From NCBI RefSeq assembly GCF_900198195.1, contig NZ_LT899436.1:2199001-2263000 (forward strand): 64,000 nucleotides of DNA, written 5' to 3'. Shown one piece after another: positions 31,927-40,910 of the stretch. A program made the position numbers and the translations under genes. The number at the start of each line of letters is the position of its first letter. Position 1 is the first letter of the stretch. The stretch is from Tenacibaculum jejuense. GTDB lineage: Bacteria > Bacteroidota > Bacteroidia > Flavobacteriales > Flavobacteriaceae. Below the pieces are notes generated by a model, which ran no database searches, had not been told where the DNA came from, and saw only the letters and a list, made by a program, of their open reading frames with translations.

Positions 31927-33411
31927 ATGAAGAGTAATGAAACTTTGACTTTAGAGCAGTATTTTCAAAAATTTAGAGATAATATTATAGGTATAGATCA
32001 AAAGTTTACAACACCTTATGGTGAAAAAAAACTATTGTATACCGATTGGACTGCTAGTGGACGTTTATATCGACCTATTGAAGATAAGTTGATCAACGAT
32101 TTTGGTCCCTTCGTAGCTAATACACATACAGAAACATCGACTACTGGTGCGGCTATGACATTGGCTTATCATGAAGCTCGTAATATTATAAAACGTCACG
32201 TAAATGCTTCATCAGAAGACGTTTTAATTACTGAAGGTTCCGGTATGACAGGAGTTGTAAATAAGTTTCAAAGAATTTTAGGCTTAAAAGTTTCAGAAAA
32301 CCTAAAAGAACATACCACAATTCCAGATGAAAAGAGACCAATAGTTTTTGTAAGTCATATGGAACATCACTCAAATCAAACATCATGGATTGAGACTATA
32401 GCAGATGTTGAAGTTGTACCTTGTAATAATGAAGGCTTAGTTTGCTTAGAAATGTTTGAAAAAGTCATTCAGAAGTATAAAGACAGACCTATTAAAATTG
32501 CTTCAATTATTGGAGGTTCAAACGTTACTGGTATAAAAACAGATTATCATAAAGTAGCCGCTTTAATTCATAAATATAACGGATTATGTTTTGTAGACTT
32601 TGCTTGTTGTGCTCCTTATGTTGATATTAATATGCATCCTGAAAATGAAAATGAATATTTAGATGCAATTTTCTTTTCACCACATAAATTTTTAGGAGGT
32701 CCAGGAAGCTCTGGAGTATTAATATTTAATAAAAAATTATACAAGAACGTTATTCCTGATAATCCAGGAGGAGGAACTGTAACTTATACAAACCCTTGGG
32801 GAGAACATGACTATATAGATGATGTTGAAACTAGGGAAGATGGAGGTACTCCTGCTTTTTTACAAACTATTCGTATAGCTTTATCTATTCAATTGAAAGA
32901 TCAAATGGGAACTGCTAATATAAAAGCTAGAGAAAATGAAATTAATGAAATTCTATTTTCTTGTTTAGAATCTTTAGATGGTGTGCATATTTTAGCGCCT
33001 AATCATAAAGACCGGTTAAGCATTTTTTCTTTTTATTTTGAAAGATACCACTTTAATCTCGTTGTAAAATTATTAAATGATCGCTTTGGAATTCAAACAA
33101 GAGGTGGGTGTTCTTGTGCTGGAACCTATGGTCATTTCTTGTTAAATGTAGATCGAGAAACTTCTAAATCTATAGAGAATCAGATTTTAGAAGGTTGTAA
33201 TATCGAAAAGCCAGGTTGGATACGTTTGTCTATTCATCCTACAATTACAACAGAAGAATTAGAATTTATCTGTAATTCATTAGAAGAATTAGCAAATAAT
33301 ATTGAAGATTGGTCTAATGACTACACTTACGATCCAATTAAAAATGATTATGTACACAATTCTGTTACTCCGATAGAGAAAGAATTAGTTAAAAATTGGT
33401 TTTCAATTTAA
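31927..33411 (+). CDS. PLP-dependent class V aminotransferase-fold enzyme, cysteine desulfurase-like
   Basis: 494 residues, somewhat longer than SufS/IscS. Visible motifs: DWTASGRLYRP near the start, THTETSTTGAAMT, the cofactor region VSHMEHHSNQTSWIE, VDFACCAPYVDINMHP, and the Schiff-base Lys in FFSPHKFLGGPG. A Cys in RGGCSCAGTYGHFL near residue 398 sits where the desulfurase catalytic Cys loop would be. The family includes cysteine desulfurases and selenocysteine lyases, but this longer Flavobacteria type is uncharacterised. Two bases separate it from the M14 peptidase start, so the pair is co-transcribed; the Lrp regulator follows with its own promoter. Confidence 0.85.
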   Translation: MKSNETLTLEQYFQKFRDNIIGIDQKFTTPYGEKKLLYTDWTASGRLYRPIEDKLINDFGPFVANTHTETSTTGAAMTLAYHEARNIIKRHVNASSEDVLITEGSGMTGVVNKFQRILGLKVSENLKEHTTIPDEKRPIVFVSHMEHHSNQTSWIETIADVEVVPCNNEGLVCLEMFEKVIQKYKDRPIKIASIIGGSNVTGIKTDYHKVAALIHKYNGLCFVDFACCAPYVDINMHPENENEYLDAIFFSPHKFLGGPGSSGVLIFNKKLYKNVIPDNPGGGTVTYTNPWGEHDYIDDVETREDGGTPAFLQTIRIALSIQLKDQMGTANIKARENEINEILFSCLESLDGVHILAPNHKDRLSIFSFYFERYHFNLVVKLLNDRFGIQTRGGCSCAGTYGHFLLNVDRETSKSIENQILEGCNIEKPGWIRLSIHPTITTEELEFICNSLEELANNIEDWSNDYTYDPIKNDYVHNSVTPIEKELVKNWFSI

Positions 33412-33413
33412 AT

Positions 33414-34469
33414 ATGAACACAAACATTACAACATCTTTTTTACAAGAACTATATCCAAAAATTAAAGAAGATAAGTTATTTGGAAAGTGGATAACTCTT
33501 TCAGATGTAGAACCATTAATACAATTACTTAATAAAGATATATTTCAAGTTGAATTGTTAGGTGAATCTGAAGAGAAAAGAAACATTTATAAATTAAAAT
33601 TAGGAACAGGAACTAAAAAAATCATGATTTGGAGTCAAATGCATGGTAATGAAAGTACTGGTACAAAAGCACTTTTTGATTTATTTAAATTTTTCGAAAC
33701 CTACCCAGATCATCATATTACAAGAACAATATTAAGTAATTGTACACTAACAATTATACCGATGTTAAATCCAGATGGATCTTTAGCCTATACAAGAGTT
33801 AACGCTAAAGAAGTTGATTTAAATCGTGATGCAGTAGATTTAGAAGCCTGTGAAAGTATATTGTTAAGAAACACATTAGATGAATTCAACCCTAAATTTT
33901 GCTTCAATTTACACGACCAAAGAACCATATTCGGAGTAGAAGGTAAAAATCAACCTGCTACAATTTCTTTTTTAGCACCTTCTGAAGAAGAAACAAGAAA
34001 AATTACTACGGGTAGAAAAGAGACTATGAACGTAATCATAGCAATGAATGAATTATTACAAACCATTATTCCAAATCAAATAGGAAGATATACAGACGAA
34101 TTTTATCCAACTGCAACTGGTGATAATTTCCAAAAATTAGGTCATAACACTATCCTTATTGAAGCAGGTCATTACAAAGATGATTACAATAGGGAAGAAG
34201 TACGAAAATTTAACTTTTATGCTTTGCTAGAAGGATTATATTATATTTCTTCAACGGAAGACTTTTCTGAATATGAAGCTTATTTCGAGATTCCAAATAA
34301 TAACAAACAATTTTTTGATGTAATTCATCGATATAATGATAAAGAAGATATAGCATATCAGTATGAAGATAAGATAATAGATAACCAATTCGTTTCTACG
34401 TTAAAAAAACATCAAGAAGGAAATTTAAAAGGGCATATTGGACACAACGAAATCGTTTTCGAGTATTAA
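33414..34469 (+). CDS. M14-family zinc carboxypeptidase-like protein
   Basis: 351 residues; the ATG at 33414 is preferred, since the earlier in-frame start at 33396 overlaps the upstream stop. Zinc ligands are evident: His and Glu in SQMHGNESTG, His in FNLHDQR; the catalytic Glu lies in IEAGHYKDDYNRE. The LNPDGSLAYTRVNAKEVDLNRD segment is the substrate-pocket region of M14 enzymes. There is no signal peptide, so it probably acts in the cytoplasm on peptides or small amides (the family also includes succinylglutamate desuccinylase-like enzymes). Paired with the class V aminotransferase-fold gene directly upstream. Confidence 0.88.
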   Translation: MNTNITTSFLQELYPKIKEDKLFGKWITLSDVEPLIQLLNKDIFQVELLGESEEKRNIYKLKLGTGTKKIMIWSQMHGNESTGTKALFDLFKFFETYPDHHITRTILSNCTLTIIPMLNPDGSLAYTRVNAKEVDLNRDAVDLEACESILLRNTLDEFNPKFCFNLHDQRTIFGVEGKNQPATISFLAPSEEETRKITTGRKETMNVIIAMNELLQTIIPNQIGRYTDEFYPTATGDNFQKLGHNTILIEAGHYKDDYNREEVRKFNFYALLEGLYYISSTEDFSEYEAYFEIPNNNKQFFDVIHRYNDKEDIAYQYEDKIIDNQFVSTLKKHQEGNLKGHIGHNEIVFEY

Positions 34470-34508
34470 TTTTTTATTAAATGTTTAATTTTTCAAGCAT
34501 AACTGTTG

Positions 34509-34537
34509 TTGTTTATTAAAAATAATTCATATTTTTG
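34509..34537 (+). promoter_or_regulatory. Promoter of the Lrp-family gene
   Basis: TTG at 34509-34511, 18 bases, then TATTTTTG at 34530-34537: both elements of the Bacteroidota promoter with near-ideal spacing. The start of transcription is expected about 20 bases before the ATG at 34564. Confidence 0.75.
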
Positions 34538-34563
34538 CCCAATACTATGAATAAAATTAAAAA

Positions 34564-35043
34564 ATGAAGAAATTTGTATTAGACGAAATCGATCATCAAA
34601 TATTAGATATTTTAATCGAAAATGCTAGAACTCCATTTACTGATATCGCTAAGAAATTATTAGTATCTGCAGGTACTATTCACGTGCGTGTTAAGAAAAT
34701 GGAAGATGAAGGAATTATACAAGGGTCTACTTTAACATTAGATTACGAGAAAATGGGTTATGCATTTATAGCTCACGTTGGTATTTTCTTAGAAAAAACT
34801 TCAATGACTCAGCATGTTATTGATAATTTACGTTTAATACCAAATGTAACTGTAGCCTATGTTACTGCAGGAAAGTATAATATTTTCTGTAAAGTTAGAG
34901 CTAAAGACACTAATGACGCTAAAGACATTATCTATAAGATTGATGAAATTCATGGTGTAAATAGAACGGAAACAATGATTTCTTTAGAAGAAAGCATTAA
35001 CGATAAAAAGCGTATGATGCACGCTATTTTCCAAGACTTTTAA
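34564..35043 (+). CDS. Lrp/AsnC-family transcriptional regulator
   Basis: 159 residues. N-terminal winged HTH: LDEIDHQILDILIENARTPFTDIAKKL, with recognition helix SAGTIHVRVKKMEDEGII. A C-terminal RAM/ACT-like effector domain runs about 75-150 (FIAHVGIFLEKTS...HVIDNLRLIPNVTVAYVTAGKYNIFCKVRAKD...IHGVNRTETMISLEE). Family members respond to amino acids and act as octamers. The neighbours (PLP enzyme, peptidase) suggest amino-acid metabolism as a target, which is inference. It has its own promoter and terminator. Confidence 0.95.
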   Translation: MKKFVLDEIDHQILDILIENARTPFTDIAKKLLVSAGTIHVRVKKMEDEGIIQGSTLTLDYEKMGYAFIAHVGIFLEKTSMTQHVIDNLRLIPNVTVAYVTAGKYNIFCKVRAKDTNDAKDIIYKIDEIHGVNRTETMISLEESINDKKRMMHAIFQDF

Positions 35044-35069
35044 ATAGAATAAAACTTTCAAATAGTATA

Positions 35070-35102
35070 CAACCGTCTAAATTTTTATTTAGGCGGTTTT
35101 TG
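35070..35102 (+). terminator. Terminator of the Lrp-family gene
   Basis: Stem AACCGTCTAAAT / ATTTAGGCGGTT (35071-35082, 35087-35098, one G-U) followed by TTTTG. Confidence 0.85.
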
Positions 35103-35116
35103 TTTTCCGAATATTG

Positions 35117-35124
35117 TAAATTTG
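35117..35124 (+). promoter_or_regulatory. -7 promoter element for the pseudouridine synthase gene
   Basis: TAAATTTG is an exact TAnnTTTG match 25 bases ahead of the ATG at 35150; the best -33 TTG candidate (35100-35102) is closer than usual. Confidence 0.5.
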
Positions 35125-35149
35125 TCAACTTTTATTTTAAAACCTAATT

Positions 35150-35848
35150 ATGTCTGTAGAAATAATTTATGAAGATGATTTTTGTTTGGTAGTCACAAAA
35201 CCTAATGATGTAGTTGTTCATCATGCATATCATTCAAGAAATGTGAGAGAAGAAGATTCTTTATTACAATTATTAGATCAACAATTTCAACAAAAATTTT
35301 ATCCAGTTCATAGATTAGATAGACGAACTTCAGGAATTATAATTCTCACAAAAGAAACACAGTATGTTGCCAAGTTTCAGCAGTTATTTACAGATAATCA
35401 AATTCAGAAAAAGTATTTAGGTGTAGTTAGAGGTTTTGCTCCTGAAACAAGAGTTATTGATTCTCCTGTAAAAGGAAAAGATAGTAACGTGCATAAAGAA
35501 GCAGAAACTCATTTAAAAACACTACAGAATATAACTTTAAATATTCCTGTAAAACCTTACGATACTTCAAGGTATAGCTTAGTAGAATTGTCACCTAAAA
35601 CCGGGCGATTACACCAATTAAGAATTCATATGAATAAAATTAGTCATCCACTTTTAGGAGACGGAAAATATGGCGACAAAAATCATAATGCAATGTTTGA
35701 AAATAATTTTGATTGGAGTAATTTATTTCTACATGCAATTTCTTTAGAATTTGTTCATCCGTTTACAGAAGAGAAATTATACTTAAAGTCAAGTTTACCA
35801 AAAAACTGGAGAACTCTTTTTAAAGAATTCAGTTGGAGTTACACTTAA
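35150..35848 (+). CDS. RluA-family pseudouridine synthase, TruC-like
   Basis: 232 residues, without an S4 domain. Catalytic motif YPVHRLDRRTSGIIIL (Asp of HRLDRRTSG is the nucleophile), preceded by VVTKPNDVVVHH and followed by the family-typical SPKTGRLHQLRIHMNKISHPLLGDGKYGD. The absence of S4 and the short length fit tRNA pseudouridine-65 synthase TruC rather than RluC/RluD, which carry S4. Modifies uridine in tRNA or rRNA; the exact position is a family-level inference. Single gene with its own promoter element. Confidence 0.9.
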   Translation: MSVEIIYEDDFCLVVTKPNDVVVHHAYHSRNVREEDSLLQLLDQQFQQKFYPVHRLDRRTSGIIILTKETQYVAKFQQLFTDNQIQKKYLGVVRGFAPETRVIDSPVKGKDSNVHKEAETHLKTLQNITLNIPVKPYDTSRYSLVELSPKTGRLHQLRIHMNKISHPLLGDGKYGDKNHNAMFENNFDWSNLFLHAISLEFVHPFTEEKLYLKSSLPKNWRTLFKEFSWSYT

Positions 35849-35988
35849 AAAGTAAAGCTTTTTCATTTATTAATAACCAATTAACGATCGAAACAGTACA
35901 TTCATCTAACAATTACAAATTATTACAAAGTAGATATATATATTAGCTTCGCTTCTAAATTATTAAATTAAAAAACACTTTTTAATTT

Positions 35989-36354
35989 ATGTATACTACT
36001 AAGTTTAACCAAGATTTAACCCCCTGGGTCACCAACGACTTTGTAAAATTTAACCATTATTTTTTGAGAAATAATGATTATTTATCTCCATTAACTATCG
36101 ATGAAAGAGAAGAATTCTATGATATTAGATTGAAACTTTCTGGTGCATGTAAGTGGAGATTTAGAGTATATTGGGAAGACAATATGCTTGTTATTTGTGG
36201 AGATAAAGACAAAAAAAATGATGCACAAGAAATAGATGGCTGTTTACAAGCGTTTAAACGTATTATAGTGCTTCCTGCGAAAATAAAATCAAAGGAAAGT
36301 ATTAACTATAATTTTATAAATTCAATTTTAAAATTTAAACTTTATAAAAAATAG
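35989..36354 (+). CDS. Small uncharacterised protein, 121 aa
   Basis: No family recognised. Begins MYTTKFNQDLTPWVTNDF, mixed alpha/beta appearance, with a Cys/Trp-rich segment (SGACKWRFRVYWEDNMLVICGD) and a hydrophobic strand near 90 (FKRIIVLPAK). No signal peptide or transmembrane segment, so probably cytoplasmic. Coding support: a full-length frame, ATG after an A-rich stretch, and no competing frame. An interrupted inverted repeat follows, shared with the convergent histidine kinase. Function unknown. Confidence 0.65.
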   Translation: MYTTKFNQDLTPWVTNDFVKFNHYFLRNNDYLSPLTIDEREEFYDIRLKLSGACKWRFRVYWEDNMLVICGDKDKKNDAQEIDGCLQAFKRIIVLPAKIKSKESINYNFINSILKFKLYKK

Positions 36355-36368
36355 TAGTAAAAAATTGA

Positions 36369-36416
36369 AGATTAATCTTGACTAGATTATCTACTACTAT
36401 ATAGTCAGATTAATCT
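36369..36416. terminator. Interrupted inverted repeat between convergent genes
   Basis: AGATTAATCT-T-GACTA (36369-36384) pairs with TAGTC-AGATTAATCT (36402-36416), a 15-bp stem with one bulged base and a 17-base loop. It lies between the genes ending at 36354 and 36410 and its right arm overlaps the stop codon of the histidine kinase. No good T run follows on either strand, so termination is uncertain. Confidence 0.5.
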
Positions 36417-38437
36417 TCTCTTTTCCAAGTAAAATTAATTTTAGTTCCTTTTCCAAGGTCAGATTCTACAGTAATTGTACCATGATTTTCGGATACTAAT
36501 TTCTTTACAATAGATAAACCTACACCTGTACTTTCTATTTCATCATTTGTATCTAGTTTACTAAAAATTTCAAATATTTTTTGGTGATACTGCGGAGCAA
36601 TTCCTGGACCATTATCTGAAACTGAAAACAAATACTCGTCTTGGTATTTTGCAACAGTGATATCTATTATCGCTTTTTGTTTATCGTTATATTTTATTGA
36701 ATTACTAACTAAATTTTGTATAACATGCTCTAGTTCTATTCGACTACAATGAATAGTTGTATCCTCATCAGGAATATTGATTATACTATCGCTTTTGTAA
36801 TTTACAATTGCTATAATCTCCTGTAATAATTCATTAAAACTAAAAATTTCTTTCTCTTTACTACCTCTAGCTACTTTAGAGTATTCAAGTAAACCATTAA
36901 TTAGCGCATTCATTTTTGAAATACGACCTTTTAGTAGATCAAAATAATTTTTAGCATTATCATCTAAATCAGATTCTAAGTCTTCTTCAATAAAAGTTAC
37001 CAAAGAGTGCATTGCAACAAGTGGAGCTTTTAAATCATGAGAAACAATATGATTAAAACTATCTAACTCAGCATTAAAACTCTCTAACTGTCTAAGATTT
37101 TCTTTTAGTTCTTGATTAATTTCTGTTAGTTGATTTGACTTTTCAGTAATTTCATTCTTTTGCTTTACTGCTAACTTTGTAGATGTTTCTAACTGTTTAA
37201 AAGAAGATGAAAATCTAACCATTAATAACATAGATAAGAGTAAGAATACAGAAACATACCCAAAATTTACGTACACAATAGCGTTATCGTTTTTCCCTAA
37301 GAAAATAAAAATATGGATATAAAAAACTATCGAACCTAACAATGTGCTCGCTAACATTAAAATAGAATCGTGTAGTTTACCAGTTATCATAGCTCTAATA
37401 ATCACATATGTTACATAAATTAAGTTGATAATCATTAAGATTAAAAAAGGTACAATAAGCTTTGTAAAATATGGTGATGGTAAGATTATTACTAGAATAG
37501 ATAAAAGTAAACAGCTATATTTTAATATATATTCATAAAATTTATGCACATAACGTTCAAAAATTACCGAAAAGAACAAACTTGCACAAGTTCCTGCTAA
37601 AAACAAAGAAGAGTATTCTATTTTAGTTAATAATACCCAACTTAACTTATCTAAAATTTGGGCAAAAGGAGCATAACGATCACTCAAAGCCATATATGCT
37701 AATCCAATACAAGCAATTCCTAAATACAGAATAGCTTTATCTTTATTCCAATAGAGTAGAAAGAAAACAATAAAAAAAGTACCTATAAAACCTAAGCAGC
37801 CAATAAATATCATATCTGCTACAATACGCTTTGATTTTACAGTATTAAAATGTTGACTGGTTCCTATTTTTAGAGTTTTGTCTAAACCAGCTTTACTATG
37901 GTAGAAATTTGCAACTTGGATTATAATTTCAAAATTGGTTTCGTGAGTATTTAAAGGAATTATTTGGTTGAATCTCCTATGTAAAACTTCTTTTTTAGTT
38001 TTACCTACTTTACCAATCTCAGAAATAAATTTACCATTTATCCATAGTTTAGATGAAGCATAAGCAGCAGGAAAATATAACGAAAGATTAGATGTGTTTT
38101 TAGTAGAAATAGATAAATTCAATCTATAAGTAGCATAACCAAAAGAAGGTAATTTTTCTCCATTTTTTCCTTTGAAGTTAGTCCAACTGTGTAATTGATC
38201 TATTTTCTGAGGTGTGTATTCAGCAAAATTATTTGGTGTAATTAGTTGTTTCCAGTAAAATTCCCAACCAGAATTTAAATTTACTTCATTAGTATTCTCA
38301 AAAGAAATATTTGTTAAATCAATTCCATTAGAATTGTCCAACTGAGCGTATCCACCAGTGCAATTAAAATAAAGTAAAGCTATTATAGCTAGATAAGCAT
38401 ATTTGAAATGTATCTGGCGCACTAACCAATTATTCAT
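36410..38437 (-). CDS. Histidine kinase with 7TMR-DISM sensory module
   Basis: 675 residues from the ATG at 38437; the frame continues to a TTG at 38476, but the later ATG gives a standard signal peptide (LAIIALLYFNCTGGYAQ). Order: a periplasmic 7TMR-DISM extracellular domain (about 40-180, galactose-binding-like: SGWEFYWKQL, YATYRLNLS, LWINGKFISEIG), seven transmembrane helices (about 205-415), a coiled-coil linker (QKNEITEKSNQLTEINQEL), then HisKA with SHDLKAPLVAMHSLV (phospho-His), and a HATPase domain with N box NLVSNSIKY, G1 DNGPGIAP and G2 GVGLSIV. No receiver domain is attached. It diverges from the AraC gene at 38606. The signal it senses is unknown. Confidence 0.92.
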   Translation of the reverse strand: MNNWLVRQIHFKYAYLAIIALLYFNCTGGYAQLDNSNGIDLTNISFENTNEVNLNSGWEFYWKQLITPNNFAEYTPQKIDQLHSWTNFKGKNGEKLPSFGYATYRLNLSISTKNTSNLSLYFPAAYASSKLWINGKFISEIGKVGKTKKEVLHRRFNQIIPLNTHETNFEIIIQVANFYHSKAGLDKTLKIGTSQHFNTVKSKRIVADMIFIGCLGFIGTFFIVFFLLYWNKDKAILYLGIACIGLAYMALSDRYAPFAQILDKLSWVLLTKIEYSSLFLAGTCASLFFSVIFERYVHKFYEYILKYSCLLLSILVIILPSPYFTKLIVPFLILMIINLIYVTYVIIRAMITGKLHDSILMLASTLLGSIVFYIHIFIFLGKNDNAIVYVNFGYVSVFLLLSMLLMVRFSSSFKQLETSTKLAVKQKNEITEKSNQLTEINQELKENLRQLESFNAELDSFNHIVSHDLKAPLVAMHSLVTFIEEDLESDLDDNAKNYFDLLKGRISKMNALINGLLEYSKVARGSKEKEIFSFNELLQEIIAIVNYKSDSIINIPDEDTTIHCSRIELEHVIQNLVSNSIKYNDKQKAIIDITVAKYQDEYLFSVSDNGPGIAPQYHQKIFEIFSKLDTNDEIESTGVGLSIVKKLVSENHGTITVESDLGKGTKINFTWKRED

Positions 38438-38605
38438 CGGGGAAAACTCTAATTTAGCGATAATATATGATTTCAATTTACCAAAATAGTTAATATATAT
38501 GACTTAAGAAAGATAAAAACATAATATCATACTGTACTATCATTTTAGACCGTTATTGCTTTTTATAAATACGATATCTAATTTTATGTAGATAAATCGT
38601 TTCTT

Positions 38606-39451
38606 ATGCCTAGAGCCATTTTTGAAAATATTGTAATACAAAAGTTTGAAAGTGTAAATTCTTTAGAGTTTTGTAAATACACATCTATTCGTTTTTTTGA
38701 AATCCTTTTTATCGAAAAAGGAGAAGGTAATATCATTATTAATGATCATAAAGTAAGCTATTCTGATAAACAAATTTTCATATTAATTCCTGATGATAAG
38801 TACAATTTAGAAATTGAAAAACCTACAACAGTTTCAGCAATTAAATTTTTAAATAGTTTTTTTAGTGACTATTCATCTAAAGAAGATCAAATTAAAGTAA
38901 ATGAATGGTTTAAGAAAATTGAAGTTATTTTCCAAGGCGCCAATAGAACTTCACAAATACAACTAAATTCAAAGGTAGAAGAAACAAGTTTACTAGCACT
39001 TTTTACTGTGCTTTGCAATGAGTATACTAACGATAATTTAAAGAGTGAAATTGTTCTAGAATCTGTACTTCATGCAATTCTTCATATTATTTCTAGAAAT
39101 GTAATTGTTGTAAAAGCAAAAAACAAAAAGTCGAAAATCCAAGATATTCTCAATTATATCCATTTTCATATCCATAATCCAGAAAAACTAAGCAAAAGGC
39201 ATTTGGCAACTCAATTTAATATTTCTGAAAATTATATCAGTGAATACTTTAAAAACAAAATGAATATTGGATTAAAAAAATATATGATTACTTATAAAAT
39301 AAAGTTGGCAGAGACTAGATTAAAGTACACGAACTTAACAATTACTGAGATTGCCCAAGAATTAGGTTTTACAGATAGTAGTCATTTAGATAAAACATTT
39401 TTAAATATTAAAGGAGTTACTGCCAATACATTCAAGAAGAATAATAGCTAG
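38606..39451 (+). CDS. AraC-family transcriptional regulator
   Basis: 281 residues. The N-terminal cupin-like sensing half (about 1-110: FFEILFIEKGEGNIIINDHKVSYSDKQIFILIPDD) is followed by a helical linker and the two HTH units of an AraC DNA-binding domain (about 178-278): KLSKRHLATQFNISENYISEYFKNKM and LTITEIAQELGFTDSSHLDKTFLNIKGVT. The first HTH ends before a KYMITYKIKLAETRLK linker helix, as usual. The ligand is not predictable. It diverges from the sensor kinase and lies 115 bases ahead of the NTF2-like/crotonase pair, the probable targets by position only. Confidence 0.93.
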   Translation: MPRAIFENIVIQKFESVNSLEFCKYTSIRFFEILFIEKGEGNIIINDHKVSYSDKQIFILIPDDKYNLEIEKPTTVSAIKFLNSFFSDYSSKEDQIKVNEWFKKIEVIFQGANRTSQIQLNSKVEETSLLALFTVLCNEYTNDNLKSEIVLESVLHAILHIISRNVIVVKAKNKKSKIQDILNYIHFHIHNPEKLSKRHLATQFNISENYISEYFKNKMNIGLKKYMITYKIKLAETRLKYTNLTITEIAQELGFTDSSHLDKTFLNIKGVTANTFKKNNS

Positions 39452-39566
39452 ATAACTTCTATTTACATTACTTCCTTTTTTTTTACTAAAAGCTCACTTT
39501 TTCTTACCAAAACTAAAGACTGTCACCATCATAATTTTACATTGTAACTCATAAACAAAGCTAATT

Positions 39567-39902
39567 ATGAACAATCCTCAAACAGTATTTGATAGTCATA
39601 TGGATGCAGTTGCAACATTAAATCCAGAGCTAGTTATACAGGATTATACTTCTGATGCAATATTTATTACTCCAGATAAAACATATAAAGGAAAAGATGA
39701 AATCTTTCAATTTTATCAAGAGTTTCTTCCAAATTTTAAAGACTTCGATTTTATAACCCTAAAGCAAGAAGTTCACGATAACATTGTGTATTTCGTTTGG
39801 CACGGTAAGAATGAACATATCGCGGTTCAATTAGCCACAGATACTTATATCACTGAAAACGGAAAAATTAAGCAACACACTTTCGCAGGAATCATCAATT
39901 AA
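39567..39902 (+). CDS. NTF2/SnoaL-like small protein
   Basis: 111 residues with the NTF2-like cone fold pattern: an N-terminal helix pair (VFDSHMDAVATLNPELVIQDYTSDAIFITPDKTYKGKDEIFQFY), then strands ending WHGKNEHIAVQLATDTYITENGKIKQHTFAG. Such proteins are isomerases, dehydratases or ligand-binding proteins; active residues cannot be fixed without a closer relative. 17 bases upstream of the crotonase gene and probably co-transcribed with it, downstream of the AraC gene. Confidence 0.85.
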   Translation: MNNPQTVFDSHMDAVATLNPELVIQDYTSDAIFITPDKTYKGKDEIFQFYQEFLPNFKDFDFITLKQEVHDNIVYFVWHGKNEHIAVQLATDTYITENGKIKQHTFAGIIN

Positions 39903-39919
39903 CAATTAAATAATAAATC

Positions 39920-40765
39920 ATGGAATACAAAAATTTTCAAACGTTTACAGCAGAACAAAAAGGAGGAATCCTTTATGTAACAATCAATTTCGGACCAGTT
40001 AATGTTCAAGGTCAGGAAATGTTAGCAGATTTAAGCAGCTTATGTCTTCGATTAGAAAGAGACAGAAGTGTTAAAGTAGTAGTTTTTCAATCTTCAAACG
40101 ATGGATATTGGGTTTGTCACTACGATACAAACTTATTAAGAGACATGTCTGAAGAAGCTGTTCCAAGAAACGAAGTAAAATTATTAGATCTTCAAGCTGT
40201 TTTAGAAAGGCTGAGCAATGTACCTCAAGCAACAATTGCTAAAATAGAAGGTTTTGCTCGTGGTGGTGGACATGAAATGGCTTTAGCATTAGATATGCGT
40301 TTTGCAGCCAGAGGAAAAGCTAAATTCATGCAAATGGAAGTTGGTATGGGAATTTTACCTTGTGGCGGTGGAGCTTCACGTATGGCTAGACAAGCTGGTT
40401 TAGGTAAAGCTTTAGAAATTATTTTAGGTGCTAGAGATTGGGATGCAGATGAAGCTGAAAAATTTGGAACAATTAATAAAGCTTTAAATGCAGATGAAAT
40501 CGGACCGTATGTTGATGCTTTAGCAGAGCGTATCTCTAAATTCCCAGCAGAATCTATTGAAGCTTGTAAAAGAGCTGTATATGCTTCTATCGATTTACCA
40601 ATTGCAGATGCTTTACAAGAAGAAGCTTATCAATTATATCAAGCAACTAGTAAAACTCCTGCAATTAAACGTTTTACTGTAGCTGATGAAAACGGAGCAC
40701 AATTTGATCACAACAATCAGAAAAATTGGGAAGGTATGTTAATGGATATTCAAGAAATTAACTAA
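39920..40765 (+). CDS. Enoyl-CoA hydratase/isomerase (crotonase) family protein
   Basis: 281 residues. The oxyanion-hole region is clear: KIEGFARGGGHEMALALDMRFAARGKAKFMQMEVGMGILPCGGG, with the second glycine of the hole in VGMGI. The N-terminus begins with the crotonase strand (GGILYVTINFGP). The family hydrates, isomerises or hydrolyses CoA-linked acyl groups; the exact substrate is unclear. An Arg-rich run and unusually high codon bias toward common codons suggest good expression. Co-transcribed with the NTF2-like gene. A terminator follows at 40791. Confidence 0.88.
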   Translation: MEYKNFQTFTAEQKGGILYVTINFGPVNVQGQEMLADLSSLCLRLERDRSVKVVVFQSSNDGYWVCHYDTNLLRDMSEEAVPRNEVKLLDLQAVLERLSNVPQATIAKIEGFARGGGHEMALALDMRFAARGKAKFMQMEVGMGILPCGGGASRMARQAGLGKALEIILGARDWDADEAEKFGTINKALNADEIGPYVDALAERISKFPAESIEACKRAVYASIDLPIADALQEEAYQLYQATSKTPAIKRFTVADENGAQFDHNNQKNWEGMLMDIQEIN

Positions 40766-40790
40766 GAAAAAATATCCCTAATTATTAGTT

Positions 40791-40829
40791 AAAGAGGCAA
40801 AAAAGAAGAAATCTTACTTGTCTCTTTTT
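40791..40829 (+). terminator. Terminator of the NTF2-like/crotonase unit
   Basis: Stem AAAGAGGCAA / TTGTCTCTTT (40791-40800, 40818-40827; one G-U) with a 17-base loop, then T run. Confidence 0.7.
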
Positions 40830-40910
40830 CAATTTTATTCACGTATAAATCTTTCTATCTTTAAAAGAAAAAGCTTAATATAAAATCTACTTACTTTAAT
40901 TTAAAACATT

